Positions 33,301 through 50,000 of a stretch of 53,897 bases of DNA are shown piece after piece. Below the pieces are notes generated by a model. It made no database searches and was not told the origin of the DNA. It worked only from the letters and a program-made list of their open reading frames with translations. The stretch is from DASRAU01 sp035638075 (GTDB lineage: Bacteria > Acidobacteriota > Polarisedimenticolia > Gp22-AA2), in assembly GCA_035638075.1 (NCBI GenBank), contig DASRAU010000018.1, positions 1-53,897 of the forward strand, in the 5' to 3' direction. The number at the start of each line of letters is the position of its first letter. Position 1 is the stretch's first letter. A program made the position numbers and the translations under genes.

Positions 33301-35512
33301 CCGGCGGGCAGCTCGATTACGTCGTCACCGTCTCCAACATCGCTCCCCTGCCGGCGCAGAACGTCGTCCTCACCGACACGCTGCCGGCAGGCCAGCTCAC
33401 GATCGTCCCCGGCACCGCGACCATGAACGGCTCGGCGGCCGGGGTCAGCGTCGTCGCGGGCACCATCACCGCCAACTACGCCGGGACCTACGGGCCGCTG
33501 CCGCCGGGCGCGAGCGTCGTGCTGCGGTTCCGCGCCACGCTCAACGCGGCCCTGGCGAACGGCACGGTGGTCACCAACACCGGCGTCGTCACCTGGAACA
33601 GCCCGGGGCAGACCGCCAGCGCCAGCGTCTCGGTCGTCATCGGCAGCATCCCGGGCCTCTCGGCGCTGAGCGGAGCGGCGTGGCACGACGCCGACTTCGA
33701 CGACACGCGCGACGCGGGCGAGCGGGCGCTCGCCGGCTGGACCGTCCAGCTCTTCCGTAACGGCGTCCCGTGGGACACCGTGCTGACCGACGCGTCGGGG
33801 AACTACCGCTTCGTCAACGTCGATCCGAACGACACCAACGGCGTGCAGTACGAGATCCGCTTCAGCGCCCCGGGCGCCGGCCCGACCACGGCGATGCTGG
33901 GCCGCGCGGCTTCGCCGTTCACCAACGGCCTGCAGCGCATCAGCGCCATCGTCGCGCCGCCGGGGATCAACGTCCAGAACCTGAACCTGCCGATCGATCC
34001 GGACGGCGTCGTCTACAACTCGATGGCGCGCGTCCCGATCCCCGGGGTGACGCTGCGGCTCGTCGCCGCCGCCGGCGGGACACCCCTGCCGCCCGGCTGC
34101 TTCGACGACCCGGCCCAGCAGGGACAGATCACCCTCGCAGACGGCTGGTACAAGTTCGACATCAACTTCAGCGACCCCGCTTGCCCCATCCGCGGCGACT
34201 ACCTGATCGACGTGACGCCGCCTGCCGGGGCGTTCGTCGCGGGCGCTTCGCAGATCATCCCGCCGGCGTCGGGCCCTGCGACGCCGCCGTACCTGGTGCC
34301 GTCCTGCCCGGGCGGAATCATCGTGACCGTGGCCGGGATCCAGTACTGCGAGGTGCAGGCCTCGGAGCTCGCGCCGCCCGTGTCGATCCCGCCGGCCGGC
34401 GTGACCTACCGCCTCCGCCTGCTCCTGGACAGCAGCCCGCCGGGCTCGAACCAGCTCTACAACAACCACATCCCGATCGATCCGCAGCTCAACGGCGCGC
34501 TGGCGATCGCCAAGACGACGCCGCTCGTCAACGTGACGCGCGGGCAGCTCGTCCCGTACACCATCACGGTCAACAACGTCTCGGGCACGCTCCTCACGAG
34601 CGTGGGCATCCTCGACCGCGTGCCGCCCGGGTTCGTGTACGTGCGCGGATCGGGCCTGCTCGACGGCCTGCCGGTCGAGCCGGCCGTCAACGGGCTCGAC
34701 CTGACGTGGTCCGGCCTCGACTTCACCGGAGTCCAGGTCCGCACCATCAAGCTCCTGCTCGCCGTCGGCGCCGGCGTCAGCGAGGGGGAATTCGTCAACC
34801 GGGCCGTGGCCCTGAACGGCCTCAACGGCCTGGCGATCACGGGCGAAGCGACCGCGACGGTGCGGGTCACGCCCGATCCGACGATCGACTGCACCGACGT
34901 GACCGGGAAGGTCTGGAACGACGCCAACCGCAACAAGCGGCAGGACGAGGGCGAGGAAGGCCTCCCCGGCGTGCGGCTGGCGACGCCGACCGGCCTGGTG
35001 GCGACGACGGACGCCTTCGGCCGCTACCACATCACCTGCGCCATCGTCCCGAACGAGAGCCGCGGCAGCAACTTCGTCATCAAGCTCGACGACCGCACGC
35101 TGCCCAGCGGCTTCCGCATGACGACCGACCAGGTGGCGATCGCGCGCGCCACGCGCGGCAAGGCCCTCAAGGTCAACTTCGGCGCCACGATCCACCGGGT
35201 CGTCTCGATCGACCTGTCCGACGCCGCGTTCGAGCCGGGCGGGACCGGTGTCCGGGCGCAGTGGCAGTCGCGCCTCGATCTCCTGCTCGCCGAGCTGCAC
35301 AAGGGCCCGTCGGTGCTGCGCCTTTCCTACCTCGCGGACACCGAGGACGCGTCGCTCGTGTCGCGCCGCCTCGACGCCTTCAAGCGCATGGTGACCGACG
35401 CCTGGGCGACGACGAAGGGCGGCTATCGCCTCGACATCGAGCCGGAGGTCTTCTGGCGGCGCGGCGCGCCCCCGAAGAAGCCTGAAATGCCGGCGCGGAA
35501 AGAGGGGGCGCC

Positions 35513-35516
<4 letters not shown>
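30387..35516 (+). CDS. Giant exported DUF11/SdrD-B repeat surface protein
   Basis: 1,709 residues from the ATG at 30387, just after the riboswitch. The signal peptide ends near ALA37. It is a chain of all-beta modules: DUF11-type repeats starting at about residues 135, 291, 469, 635, 793, 957 and 1372 (for example YTITVVNIGNEDSTNVVLRD and YTITITNTGSVPATGVVLTD). SdrD-B-like collagen-binding/Cna-B type modules lie at about 1092 (SGAAWHDADFDDTRDAGERA) and 1501 (GKVWNDANRNKRQDEGEEGL). The last ~120 residues (SRLDLLLAELHKGPSVLRLS on) look like the C-terminal half of an OmpA-type domain. It probably projects from the cell surface. Its stop overlaps the next start (GTGA), so it is made together with the OmpA/barrel protein. 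Confidence 0.88.
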
Positions 35517-40837
<5,321 letters not shown>

Positions 40838-40855
40838 CCAGGAGATGTGCCGCGC

Positions 40856-40875
40856 GGCGTCAGCGGGACGACGCC
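40856..40875 (+). terminator. Weak hairpin after the OmpA/barrel gene
   Basis: GGCGTC and GACGCC form a 6-bp stem around an 8-base loop, 18 bases after the stop codon. There is no T-tract, so this is a weak candidate for a terminator or processing site. Confidence 0.3.
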
Positions 40876-41018
40876 CTCCGCCGCTCCCCTGTCCACTTTG
40901 ATGCGTACCGTTCGCCGCGAGTCGCATTCGCCGGCTCTTCCATCGCCCCACGCTGACCAGCCTTGAGGCACGGGCGGCCGGGCTCGTCGCCGGCGCACCG
41001 ACGCGCAGAAAGCGACTC

Positions 41019-41047
41019 TTGTCCCGGCTCCGCGCGGTTCCTAGATT
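41019..41047 (+). promoter_or_regulatory. Sigma-70-type promoter of the choice-of-anchor L gene
   Basis: TTGTCC (41019-41024), a 17-base spacer and TAGATT (41042-41047). Transcription would start near 41054 and give a leader of about 60 bases, in which two alternative stems can form. Confidence 0.6.
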
Positions 41048-41055
41048 CTCCATGT

Positions 41056-41109
41056 CTCCAGGCTGAAAGACGCGGCAAGCGAACCCTGGAGGCCTTTCCG
41101 GGGAGCCTG
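41056..41109 (+). promoter_or_regulatory. Leader RNA with two mutually exclusive stems over the ribosome binding site
   Basis: CTCCAGG (41056-41062) can pair with CCTGGAG (41085-41091), with a small CGC/GCG hairpin inside. Alternatively CAGGCT (41059-41064) can pair with AGCCTG (41104-41109), which would cover part of GGGGAG, the ribosome binding site for the ATG at 41114. The shared CAGG segment makes the two pairings exclusive, the usual logic of a translational switch. No known riboswitch core was recognised. Confidence 0.4.
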
Positions 41110-41113
41110 AACC

Positions 41114-43708
41114 ATGACCCACTCAAAGCCCTCACGCGAACCGGTCGTTGCCCTTGGTCTTCTGCTCCTCGTGATCGCACCGGCCGTGGCCGCCATCCTG
41201 CTCTCGTCCAGCGCGCCGGATCTCGTTCAATCCATCGCGGACCAGCCGGCGCTCGTGACAGGCGCTTCCTTCACGACGATCCCGCCGGGAGGGGCGCCCC
41301 ACGGCATCGGCGACGCGCCGCTCGCCGGCTTTCCGCTGAGTGGATCGACCTACGCCATCCTGACCACCGGCAATGCCATTCATGCCGACGAGCCGAACAC
41401 GGCCCCGGACACATCCGGAAGCGACGGAGGACCCCACGTCCGGGGCGATACCGACCACGACGTCTCCATCCTGAGGGTCGACCTCAACGTCCCCGACGAC
41501 GCCAACTGCCTGTCGATCAACTTCCGCTTCCTTTCGGAGGAATACCCGGAGTTCGTCGGCTCGTTCTTCAACGATGCCTTCATCGCCGAGCTCGACAACT
41601 CCACCTGGACGACGTCCGGGACCGCCATCATCGCGCCCGACAATTTCGCCTTCGATCCGGCGCACAACGTCATCAGTGTCAACGCCGTGGGCCCCACCAA
41701 CATGACGGCGCCCAATGCCGTCGGGACGACCTACGACGGCGCGACCCCTCTGCTGAGCGCCTCGACCCCGGTGACCCCCGGGCCGCACAGCCTGTTCCTG
41801 TCGATCTTCGACCAGGGCGACGACATCTTCGATTCCGCGGTCTTCCTGGACCGGCTCGTGATCTCCAGGATCCCGCCGGAGGGGTGTGTGCGCGGAGCGA
41901 CCGTGCTGAGCGCCGCCAAGATCACCAGCACTCCGATCGTGGCGCCGGGCGGGACGGCCGTTTACACGATCACCATCCGCAATTCCGGCGATCTGGCCGA
42001 AACGCTCACCGCGATCGGCGACACCCTCCCCGCCGGCTTCTCCTATGTGACCGGGTCGAGCTCGGTCCTGACGACCGCCGATCCGGCCGTGTCGGGACAG
42101 AACCTGTCCTGGAGCGGCCCCTTCGTGCTTCCGGCGCACGGCAGCGGCGTGCTCACCTTCTCGGCCACCGCGTCGACCACGCCCGGGGACTATCTGAACA
42201 ACGCGGGCGCGACGTCCGCGCTTCCCGTGACCCCGACCGGGCCCACCGCGAAGGTGACGGTGTCGACCTGCGTCGGGAGCCAGGATGGGGTGCCGTGCAG
42301 CGACGGCAACGCCTGCACGGGACCTGACGTCTGTTCCGGGGGCGCGTGCGTCGGCGGGCCGAACGTGTGCGCCTGCCAGTCGAACACCGACTGCAACGAC
42401 GACAACCCGTGCACCGACGACACCTGCGAGAACCCCGGCACGGCCACGGCCGCCTGCGCCCATGTCAACAACACCGCGCCCTGCAGCGACGGCAACGCCT
42501 GCACGGGACCTGACACCTGTTCCGGAGGAGTGTGCACCGGCGGGCCGAACGTGTGCGGCTGCCAGTCGAACACCGACTGCAACGACGACAACCCGTGCAC
42601 CGACGACACCTGCCAGAACCCCGGCACATCCACGGCCGCCTGCGCCCACGTCAACAACACCGCGCCCTGCAGCGACGGCAACGCCTGCACCGGGCCTGAC
42701 GCCTGCTCCGGGGGAGTGTGCGCCGGCGGGCCGAACGTGTGCGGCTGCCAGTCGAACACCGACTGCAACGACGACAACCCGTGCACCGACGACACCTGCG
42801 AGAACGCCGGCACGGCCACGTCCACCTGCGCTCACGTCAACAACACCGCACCCTGCAGCGACGGCAACGCCTGCACGGGGCCTGACGCCTGTTCCGGCGG
42901 AGCCTGCGCCGGCGGCCCGAGCGTGTGCGCCTGCCGGTCGAACGCCGACTGCGGCGACGACAACCCATGCACCGACGACACCTGCGAGAACGCCGGCACG
43001 GCCACGGCCGCCTGCGCTCACGTCAACAACACCGCACCCTGCAGCGACGGCAACGCCTGCACCACGAACGACGCCTGCCAGGGTGGCGTCTGCACCGGGT
43101 CGACCCCGGTGGTCTGCACTGCGAGCGACCAGTGCCACGTGGCGGGGACGTGCAATCCATCGACGGGCGCCTGCTCGAATCCTGCGGCGCAGGACGGGAC
43201 GGCGTGCAGCGACGCCGACGTGTGCACCCTGAACGACACCTGCCGGGCCGGGGCCTGTCAGGGCGGAGCCCATAACGACGTCGATCCCATCTGCAATCCC
43301 AATCAACCGCCCGCGTGTACCGCGGCCCTCCCGACCTCCATCGAGTTGTGGCCGCCGAATCACAAGTTCGTGAACATCTCCATCGGCGGCGTGACGGATC
43401 CCGACGGCGATTCCGTGACCACGAAGATCACGGGCATCAGCCAGGATGAGCCGCTCCTCTCCCGCGGTGACGGGAACACGTGCCCGGACGGGAAGGGCGT
43501 CGGCACCGGCACCGCCAGCCTTCGCGCCGAGCGGAGCGGCACCGGAGACGGACGTGTCTACCGTGTTTCGTTCGCGTCCAGCGATGGCCAGGGTGGTCAG
43601 TGCACCGGTGTCGTGCTGATTTGCGTGCCGCACGATCAGCGGCCCGGTCACGTCTGTGGCGACGATGGCCCGGTGATCGATTCCACCGGCCCCTGCGCTT
43701 CCAGGTAG
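41114..43708 (+). CDS. Choice-of-anchor L surface protein with Cys-rich tandem repeats
   Basis: 864 residues. A hydrophobic export segment (VVALGLLLLVIAPAVAAILL) precedes a choice-of-anchor L domain at about residues 35-255 (NFRFLSEEYPEFVGSFFNDA; FDQGDDIFDSAVFLDRL). A DUF11-like module spans about 265-375 (YTITIRNSGDLAETLTAIGD). Then come 62-residue Cys-rich repeats (DGNACTGPDVCSGGACVGGP, NTDCNDDNPCTDDTCEN) at about 395-720. The C-terminal domain has LWPPNHKFVNISIGGVTDPD and CTGVVLICVPHDQRPG, a segment I know from many large secreted proteins of Myxococcota-like bacteria. No LPXTG or PEP-CTERM sorting signal was seen. Probable role: cell-surface or matrix protein. Confidence 0.87.
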   Translation: MTHSKPSREPVVALGLLLLVIAPAVAAILLSSSAPDLVQSIADQPALVTGASFTTIPPGGAPHGIGDAPLAGFPLSGSTYAILTTGNAIHADEPNTAPDTSGSDGGPHVRGDTDHDVSILRVDLNVPDDANCLSINFRFLSEEYPEFVGSFFNDAFIAELDNSTWTTSGTAIIAPDNFAFDPAHNVISVNAVGPTNMTAPNAVGTTYDGATPLLSASTPVTPGPHSLFLSIFDQGDDIFDSAVFLDRLVISRIPPEGCVRGATVLSAAKITSTPIVAPGGTAVYTITIRNSGDLAETLTAIGDTLPAGFSYVTGSSSVLTTADPAVSGQNLSWSGPFVLPAHGSGVLTFSATASTTPGDYLNNAGATSALPVTPTGPTAKVTVSTCVGSQDGVPCSDGNACTGPDVCSGGACVGGPNVCACQSNTDCNDDNPCTDDTCENPGTATAACAHVNNTAPCSDGNACTGPDTCSGGVCTGGPNVCGCQSNTDCNDDNPCTDDTCQNPGTSTAACAHVNNTAPCSDGNACTGPDACSGGVCAGGPNVCGCQSNTDCNDDNPCTDDTCENAGTATSTCAHVNNTAPCSDGNACTGPDACSGGACAGGPSVCACRSNADCGDDNPCTDDTCENAGTATAACAHVNNTAPCSDGNACTTNDACQGGVCTGSTPVVCTASDQCHVAGTCNPSTGACSNPAAQDGTACSDADVCTLNDTCRAGACQGGAHNDVDPICNPNQPPACTAALPTSIELWPPNHKFVNISIGGVTDPDGDSVTTKITGISQDEPLLSRGDGNTCPDGKGVGTGTASLRAERSGTGDGRVYRVSFASSDGQGGQCTGVVLICVPHDQRPGHVCGDDGPVIDSTGPCASR
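42296..43100 (+). repeat. In-gene tandem repeat, exact 186-bp period, four full units and a partial fifth
   Basis: The motif TGCAGCGACGGCAACGCCTG recurs at 42296, 42482, 42668, 42854 and 43040, always exactly 186 bases apart. Units 1-4 are nearly identical at DNA level; the fifth diverges after its first ~25 bases. Each unit encodes 62 residues with about ten cysteines. The lack of indels and low divergence point to recent duplication or gene conversion. Confidence 0.95.
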
Positions 43709-43857
43709 GCCAGCGCGACCGCCGATTGCTGATATCCCAACGGGGGAGATCGCGCAGTATGCGTCGAAGCGCCGCGTTGTCAACGTGAAAACGCGGCGGC
43801 ACCGCCTTTCCCGCCACCGAATCCCGCCTCCAGGTTCGAATCGACTGAAGAAAGCCT

Positions 43858-43889
43858 CGTCGCGGCGCTGAAAAAGGGGCGCCGCGACG
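43858..43889 (+). terminator. 11-bp GC-rich inverted repeat (terminator or regulatory hairpin)
   Basis: CGTCGCGGCGC and GCGCCGCGACG pair perfectly around a 10-base, A/G-rich loop. It lies between the choice-of-anchor L gene and the promoter of the next gene, so termination is the simplest reading. A T-tract is lacking (CATCCTCTTCATT follows). Confidence 0.45.
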
Positions 43890-43900
43890 CATCCTCTTCA

Positions 43901-43930
43901 TTGCGATATCCGCATCGGGCGTGATATACA
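43901..43930 (+). promoter_or_regulatory. Promoter of the SpvB/TcdB/RHS gene
   Basis: TTGCGA (43901-43906), an 18-base spacer and TATACA (43925-43930), with an extended -10 TG two bases upstream. The transcript would start near 43937 and carry a leader of ~87 bases. Confidence 0.6.
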
Positions 43931-43973
43931 GCGCCCCAAGGTCGGTTCGGTTCCAAGAAACAACCCAGCAGGT

Positions 43974-43996
43974 CCGCCGGCGACGGGCGCCGGCGG
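43974..43996 (+). promoter_or_regulatory. Leader hairpin upstream of the RHS gene
   Basis: CCGCCGGCG and CGCCGGCGG form a perfect 9-bp stem with loop ACGGG, 27 bases before the ATG at 44024. Together with the adjacent GGGACGTCCC palindrome over the ribosome binding site it could limit translation. Confidence 0.4.
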
Positions 43997-44023
43997 TTGA
44001 TGGCTTCCGGAGGGACGTCCCCG

Positions 44024-47000
44024 ATGAAGGCACGGTCTTGGACTGCGTTGGTGTTGCTCGTTCTCTTGCTCCTTCCCGGCGGTGGATTCATCCCGGCCCG
44101 GGCGGACATGTCCACCACCGCGCAGTCGCGAGGCGGATCGGCGCTCAAGGGGGCGATCGACTTCACCCTCGGCCGGCAGCCCCAGGTGACGCCGCAGGCG
44201 CTCGGCTCCGGGGCGCTCGGCGGGCTGCAGTACGCCGACCCGACGGAGGGGCTCGCTCTCGTCGAGCCGCCGACCGCCAGCAGCCAGGGGAACGCCACTC
44301 TCACCCAGCCCATCCTGATCCCGCCCGGCCGCGGGGGGGTGCAGCCGAACCTCGATCTCACGTACGACTCGAGCGGCGGCGACGGCTGGCTGGGCCAGGG
44401 CTGGGACCTGTCGCTCGGCGCCATCGAGGTCGACACCCGCTGGGGCGTGCCGCGCTTCCTCCCCAACCAGGAGAGCGAGACCTACGTGCTCGACGGTGAC
44501 GTGCTGTTCCCGAACGCGGTCCGCTCGACCCTGCTGCCGCGCGTCACGGACCGCGAGGACTTCACCCGCCGCGTCGAGACGCACCACGACCGGATCATCC
44601 GCCACGGGACCAACCCCAAGGACTACTGGTGGGAGGTCATCGACAAGAACGGCGCCCACTTCTGGTACGGCGGCTTCCCGGACGGCGGCGGCCCGAAGGG
44701 GCTGGACCCGCTCCCCACCCGCGACGACTCGGCCATTCTCACCGACGACCAGGGGAACGCCACTCGCTGGGCCCTGAGCGCCATGCGCGACGTCGGCGTC
44801 AACGCCATCCGCTTCCATTACGAGACGGTCCAGGGAACGCGCGTCGGCGCCCAGGGGGCGACGATGGGCCGCCAGCTCTATCTCAAGAGCATCCGCTACA
44901 CCGCCGCCTCCCCCGCCAGCGGTCATCCCGAGGACCCGGCGTACGAAGTGCGGCTGCTGCGCGACGCCGACATCACGCCCGCGCCCGCGCCCCGCAGGGA
45001 CGTGGTCGTCGACGCGCGCGGCGGTTTCCTGCAGGTGACCTCCGACCTGCTGCGCCGCATCGAGATCTGGTACGGCGCGCCGAACGCCGACGAGTCGCCG
45101 CGCACCTACAACATCCTGTCGCGCGCCTACAACCTGAACTACCTGGAGGGGGAGTTCGGCAAGTCGCTCCTGAAGTCGGTGGACCAGGTCGGCTCCGACG
45201 GCGCCGTCTTCGCCACCAACACGTTCGACTACTACGACCAGGTGCGCGGCACCAACGGCAACCTGCAGGGCTTCGACACGCCCACCCCCTGGAACACGCA
45301 GAGCGACAACCTGCACGAGGACCTGATTGGCGCGGTGCCGATCAGCGCCCTCGGCGGGTCGCTTTCGAACGGCGGCGGCTTCCGCATCTACATCGGCTAC
45401 AACCAGACCGACCCGCTCAAGGACGGCTCGTTCGGCGGCGGCCTGGCGCTCAAGGGAGGCGCCAGCGAGGCCTCGGCCGAGTTCATGGACATCAACGGCG
45501 ACGGACTGCCCGACAAGGTGTTCCGCTCGGGGGGCGGGGTTTCCTACCGGCTCAACCGGTCGGGACCCGGGGGCACGACGGAGTTCGATCCGATCAAACA
45601 CCCGGTCGGCAATCTCGAGGCGCTGTCGAAGGAGTCGTTCTTCGAGTTCAGCGGCGGCCCCGAGGCCCATTTCGTCGCCTCGGTCCAGTTCAGCATCAGC
45701 GTCGCCATCGCGCAGGGCGAGGCGTACTTCAGTGACGTCAACAGCGACGGCCTTCCCGACTTCGTGCGCGGCGGCAAGGTCTACTTCAACCACCTCGAGA
45801 ACGTCTCGGGCCAACTGCTGCCGACATTCGAGGACGTGAGCACCCGCACGCGCGTGCCGATCGATCCGGGCGCCGCGGCGGCGCCGCAGCTGCAGCAGCT
45901 CCAGGATCTCGAGGCCCAGGAGAAGGCCCGCTCGCCGCTGGTGGACACGGTGCGACGCTTCACCGCCCCGTGGAGCGGGCACGTCAGCATCACCGGGGAC
46001 GTGACCCTGTCCCCGGCGGTCGTCCCCGGCGGCAGCAGCGACGGGGTCCGCGCCGCCATCGAGACGGCGGGCGCCGCGCTCTGGTCGGACACGCTCACGT
46101 CACCCGCCGAGACGAAGTCGCCGACCGGGGTCGCGAACCTGGCGGTCGCGAAGGGGCAGGCGATCTACTTCCGTCTCGGATCGATCGACGACGGCGTGCT
46201 GGACCAGGTCACCTGGAACCCGACCATCACCTACCAGGACGTGACGGGTCCACTGGACGTCAACGGGCTCAGCCCCGTGACGTTCACCGCTTCGAACGAC
46301 TTCACCCTCGCCGGGCGGCCGCACACGACGGTCACCATGCCGCTGGACGGCATGGTCCAGTTCGACGCCGACGTGACCAAGACGGCGGTCACCTCCGACG
46401 ACGTCACGGTGCTGGTGCTGAAGAACGGCGTCCCGGTGGTGCAGCAGACCCTCCCGCGCGGGAGTGTCGGCACCACCCACGTCAGCGCCGGCTTTCCGGT
46501 GGCGGCCCCCGTGGGCGCCAACCGGGACCGGATCGAAGCGCGGCTGTCGGTGGACTCCCCCATCGACGTCACCAGGGTGGGCTGGACGCCCGAGCTGCAC
46601 TACGTCAGCGCCACGAACAACGGACAGCCGGTGCCGACGACCGACGCCAACGGGAACAACACCCTGTCGCTCATCGTCCCGACCGACACCGACATCTACC
46701 CCGTCGACGATCTCGGCGGTCCCCAGCAGCCGTACACCTCGGATCACGATGGCACCGTGAACGTGATCGCCGACGTGACGGCCGGACCGTCCCATCCGCA
46801 AGGCGACGTGGTCCTCACCGTGAAGGGGTCCGACGGCTCGCTGGCGAAGCAGCCTTTCACCCTCGCCGCGAACACGCTGTCGGGGAGCGCCACCCTGTCG
46901 GTCGCGCTCAAGAGCGGCACCGACTACTGGTTCGATCTTTCCGTGCGCGAGCCCGGGCTGTCCGACGCCATCGGGTCTTCGAAGGTGCACTACGAATACA

Positions 47001-50000
47001 ACGACGGCGCCGCGCACTCGGTGGACGTGCCGAGCGCCCGGCACTGGGCCGGCTCGCAGGGCGTCTTCCCGATCGCCTACCGCGGCTGGGCCTACGCCGG
47101 CTACAACGCCGACGGCCCGAAGGCGACGGCGCCGCTCGACCCGGCGGCCTTCGTCTTCAATCCGGCGGACTTCCCGACCAGCGACCCGACGGGCTTCGAC
47201 GACCCCGGCTACAAGGACCCGGCGCAGGGGAAGGCCTACGCCTTCATCGCCTCCGCCCTCGGGAACGACTCCACCGTGCCGCCGAGCGTGTGGCGCGGCC
47301 CGAAGGACAGCCTGCACGGCGGTCCGGGCGAGGCGCAGAGCTCGCGCCTGAAGAACGACAGTATCCACCTGGTGACCGCCACCGGCGCCGGCGCGCAGGC
47401 GCCGGTGCGCCTGTCGGTCTCCCCGTCGCTGGCGCTCACGGCGGGGGTCGCGTCCCTCGGCGGCTCGTTCGGCTGGGGTCCGAACCTCGGCCTGCTCGAC
47501 TACATGGACCTGAACGGCGACGGCTTCCCCGACTACGTCTCGCCGAACCAGGTGCAGTACACCGGCCCGCGCGGCGGCTACGTGGACACCCGCTCGCAGG
47601 CGTACCTCGGCGTCGTCACCAACGACACCGAGATGGCGACGGGCGGCGGGGTCGACGGATCGGCGGTCGAGATCAAGGCCAACTCCGAGGCGCGCTCGAA
47701 CACCTCGCAGGCGGTGGTGCCGACCAGCGGCAAGCGCGGCCGCAAGCGCTCCAACACCGCCGGCAAGGGGAAGACCTCCGACGGCGACATCAGCGGCGCC
47801 AAGATGGGCTTCTCGCTCGGACTCGGGACGTCCTTCTCGAACGAGCCGGCCACGGGCCAGGCGTCCTTCGATCTCGACCAGGAGACGAAGATCGCCGACG
47901 TGAACGGTGACGGCCTGCCGGACCGCGTGCGGGTCGACAACGACCGCGTCTTCGTGCGCCTCAACCTCGGCTACGCCTTCTCCGACACCGAGATCCTGTG
48001 GGCCGAGTCGCGGTTCGAGAACGGCCAGACGGTCAACGGGACCCTCGGGCCGAGCCTGGGCTTCAACTTCGGCGAGCTGGAGTTCGCCGGCGGGTTGTCC
48101 CTGACCGAGGCCTACACCACGATGAAGACCGTGTGGGTGGACGTGGACGGCGACGGCATCCTCGACCGCCTGCGCAAGGGCGACAACACCATCTTCGTGT
48201 CCTTCGGCACCGGCTCCGGGGTCCTGCCGGAGGCGGCGTTCGGCCCGATGGCGCAGGCCTCGGTGGGGAACGCGGTGTTCAACAGCATGCCGCTCCTGCA
48301 GGGAGACCAGGTCGCGATCGGCCACGACACGGGCCTGGGCGCCGGCTTCGACTTCACCATCGGCATCGGTCCGCTCTGCTTCATCATCGGCGAGTGCTAC
48401 ATCATCCTGAACCCGGGGGCCGACTTCGAGCGCGGCGTCTCGAGCCAGGAGGTGGAGCTGAGCGACGTGGACGGCGACGGCCGCCCCGACTCGGTCTTCA
48501 GCACCGCCGACAGCCAGCTCGTCGTGCGCCGCAACCTGACCGACCGCACCAATCTCTTGAAAGCGGTCTCCAACGCCCTCGGCGGGACCATCACCCTCGG
48601 CTACGAACGCAAGGGGAACACGGTCGATCAGCCGGCGTCCCTCTGGGCCCTGAGTCGCGTCGAGGTCGATGACGGGCGGCCCGGGGACGGGGTCAACAAG
48701 CGGATCACCACCTGGGAGTACGAGGGCGGCCGCTCCAACCCACTCGAGCGGACCGACTTCGGCTTCGCCAAGGTCACCGAGAAGGCGCGCGATCTCTCCG
48801 AGGCCGTGCTCCGCATCACCGAACGCGCCTACCTCAACGACAACATCTTCAACGCCGGCCTGCAGACGCGCGAGACGCTCCTCGACCCTGTGGGCAAGAA
48901 GATCAAGGAAACGATCAGCGACTGGAAGCTGGTCGATGTCGCGACCAACGACACGGCGGCTGTGGCGCCGACCGCGGCCGATCCGGCCAACCTGCGCCTC
49001 CTCGGCATGTCGGTCGCGCCGGAGCGGACGAAGGTCGAGCAGCGCTGGTTCGACTCGGCCGGCGTCCAGGCGAAGAACACCTGGACGACCTACGCCTACG
49101 ACGACCTCGCCAACGTCACCCAGGCCGTGGACGTCGGGGAGCCGGGGATCCCGGGTGACGACCTGACCATGACGCTGCGGTACTCCGACTGCACCATCGC
49201 GCAGTCGGACGATCTGACGTCGGTCTTCGCCTGCCCGGCGCCGGCTCCGGCGGGAGGGCACTCGCCCTTCTGGAACCCGAACCGCTGCGGGACCTGGACC
49301 AGCCTGCCGGCGGTCGCGACCCTCACCGACTCGACCGGCCAGATCCTGCGCCAGCGCGACGGGCGCACCGACCTGTGCGACAACTCGAGCGTCACGCACC
49401 TGGTCGAGAACATCAACGCGGCGGACGTCGCCATCACCGATCTCTCGTACGACGACTGGGGCAGCTACAACCACATCGTCTATCCTCCGAACGCGACGGG
49501 GCAGCGCTACCAGGTGGACTACGTCTACGACGTGGTCAATCGCGCCAACGTCGGGCTCACGGCGGACAGCCACGCGCCGCACGCCGCCGACCCGGACGCG
49601 GACCCGACCGAGGCGTGCGGCACGCCCGACGCTCCGGTCAAGGGGTGCGCCTACTCGACCTTCGACGGCCCCACCGGCCGCATCGCCTCGCGCCTCGACG
49701 CCAACGGCCGGACGACGTCGTACACCTACGACGCCGCGGGCCGGCTCCAGTCCATCACCCTGCCGAAGGAGCAGGGCACGGGGCACGCGACCGTCACCTT
49801 CGAGTACAACCCGACGGCCCCGGCCTACGCCTACGCGGTGGCGCACCATTTCGACGCCTTCCATCCCGCCGATCCGATCGACACCGTCGCGTTCGCGGAC
49901 GGGACGGGGCGCCGGACGCAGACCAAGCAGGACGCCAGCTTCTTCCGCGGTGCCGCCGCTCCATCCGAGGCGGGGATGGCGGTGTCCGGCGCGGTGGAGT

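Larger units (their letters stand above)
43709..44023. other. 315-base intergenic region before the giant RHS gene
   Basis: It contains, in order: an 11-bp inverted repeat (43858-43889), a promoter-like element (43901-43930), a 9-bp hairpin (43974-43996) and, next to the ribosome binding site, the palindrome GGGACGTCCC (44011-44020). The first ~145 bases after the stop at 43708 show nothing clear. Confidence 0.55.

Noticed and set aside
30327..35300. A 1,657-codon open frame antisense to the DUF11 gene
   Set aside because: Its translation is Arg/Val/Asp-rich low complexity without a recognisable domain, as expected for the mirror frame of GC-rich DNA, while the plus strand encodes clear DUF11 modules.
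41056..41109. A second GEMM riboswitch (GAAAGACGCGGCAAGCG resembles parts of the core)
   Set aside because: The order of blocks, the GACGCAAAG segment and the GAAA-capped stem are missing, so it is recorded only as an unclassified leader.
42296..43100. CRISPR-like direct repeats
   Set aside because: The 186-bp units are in-frame coding sequence without unique spacers.
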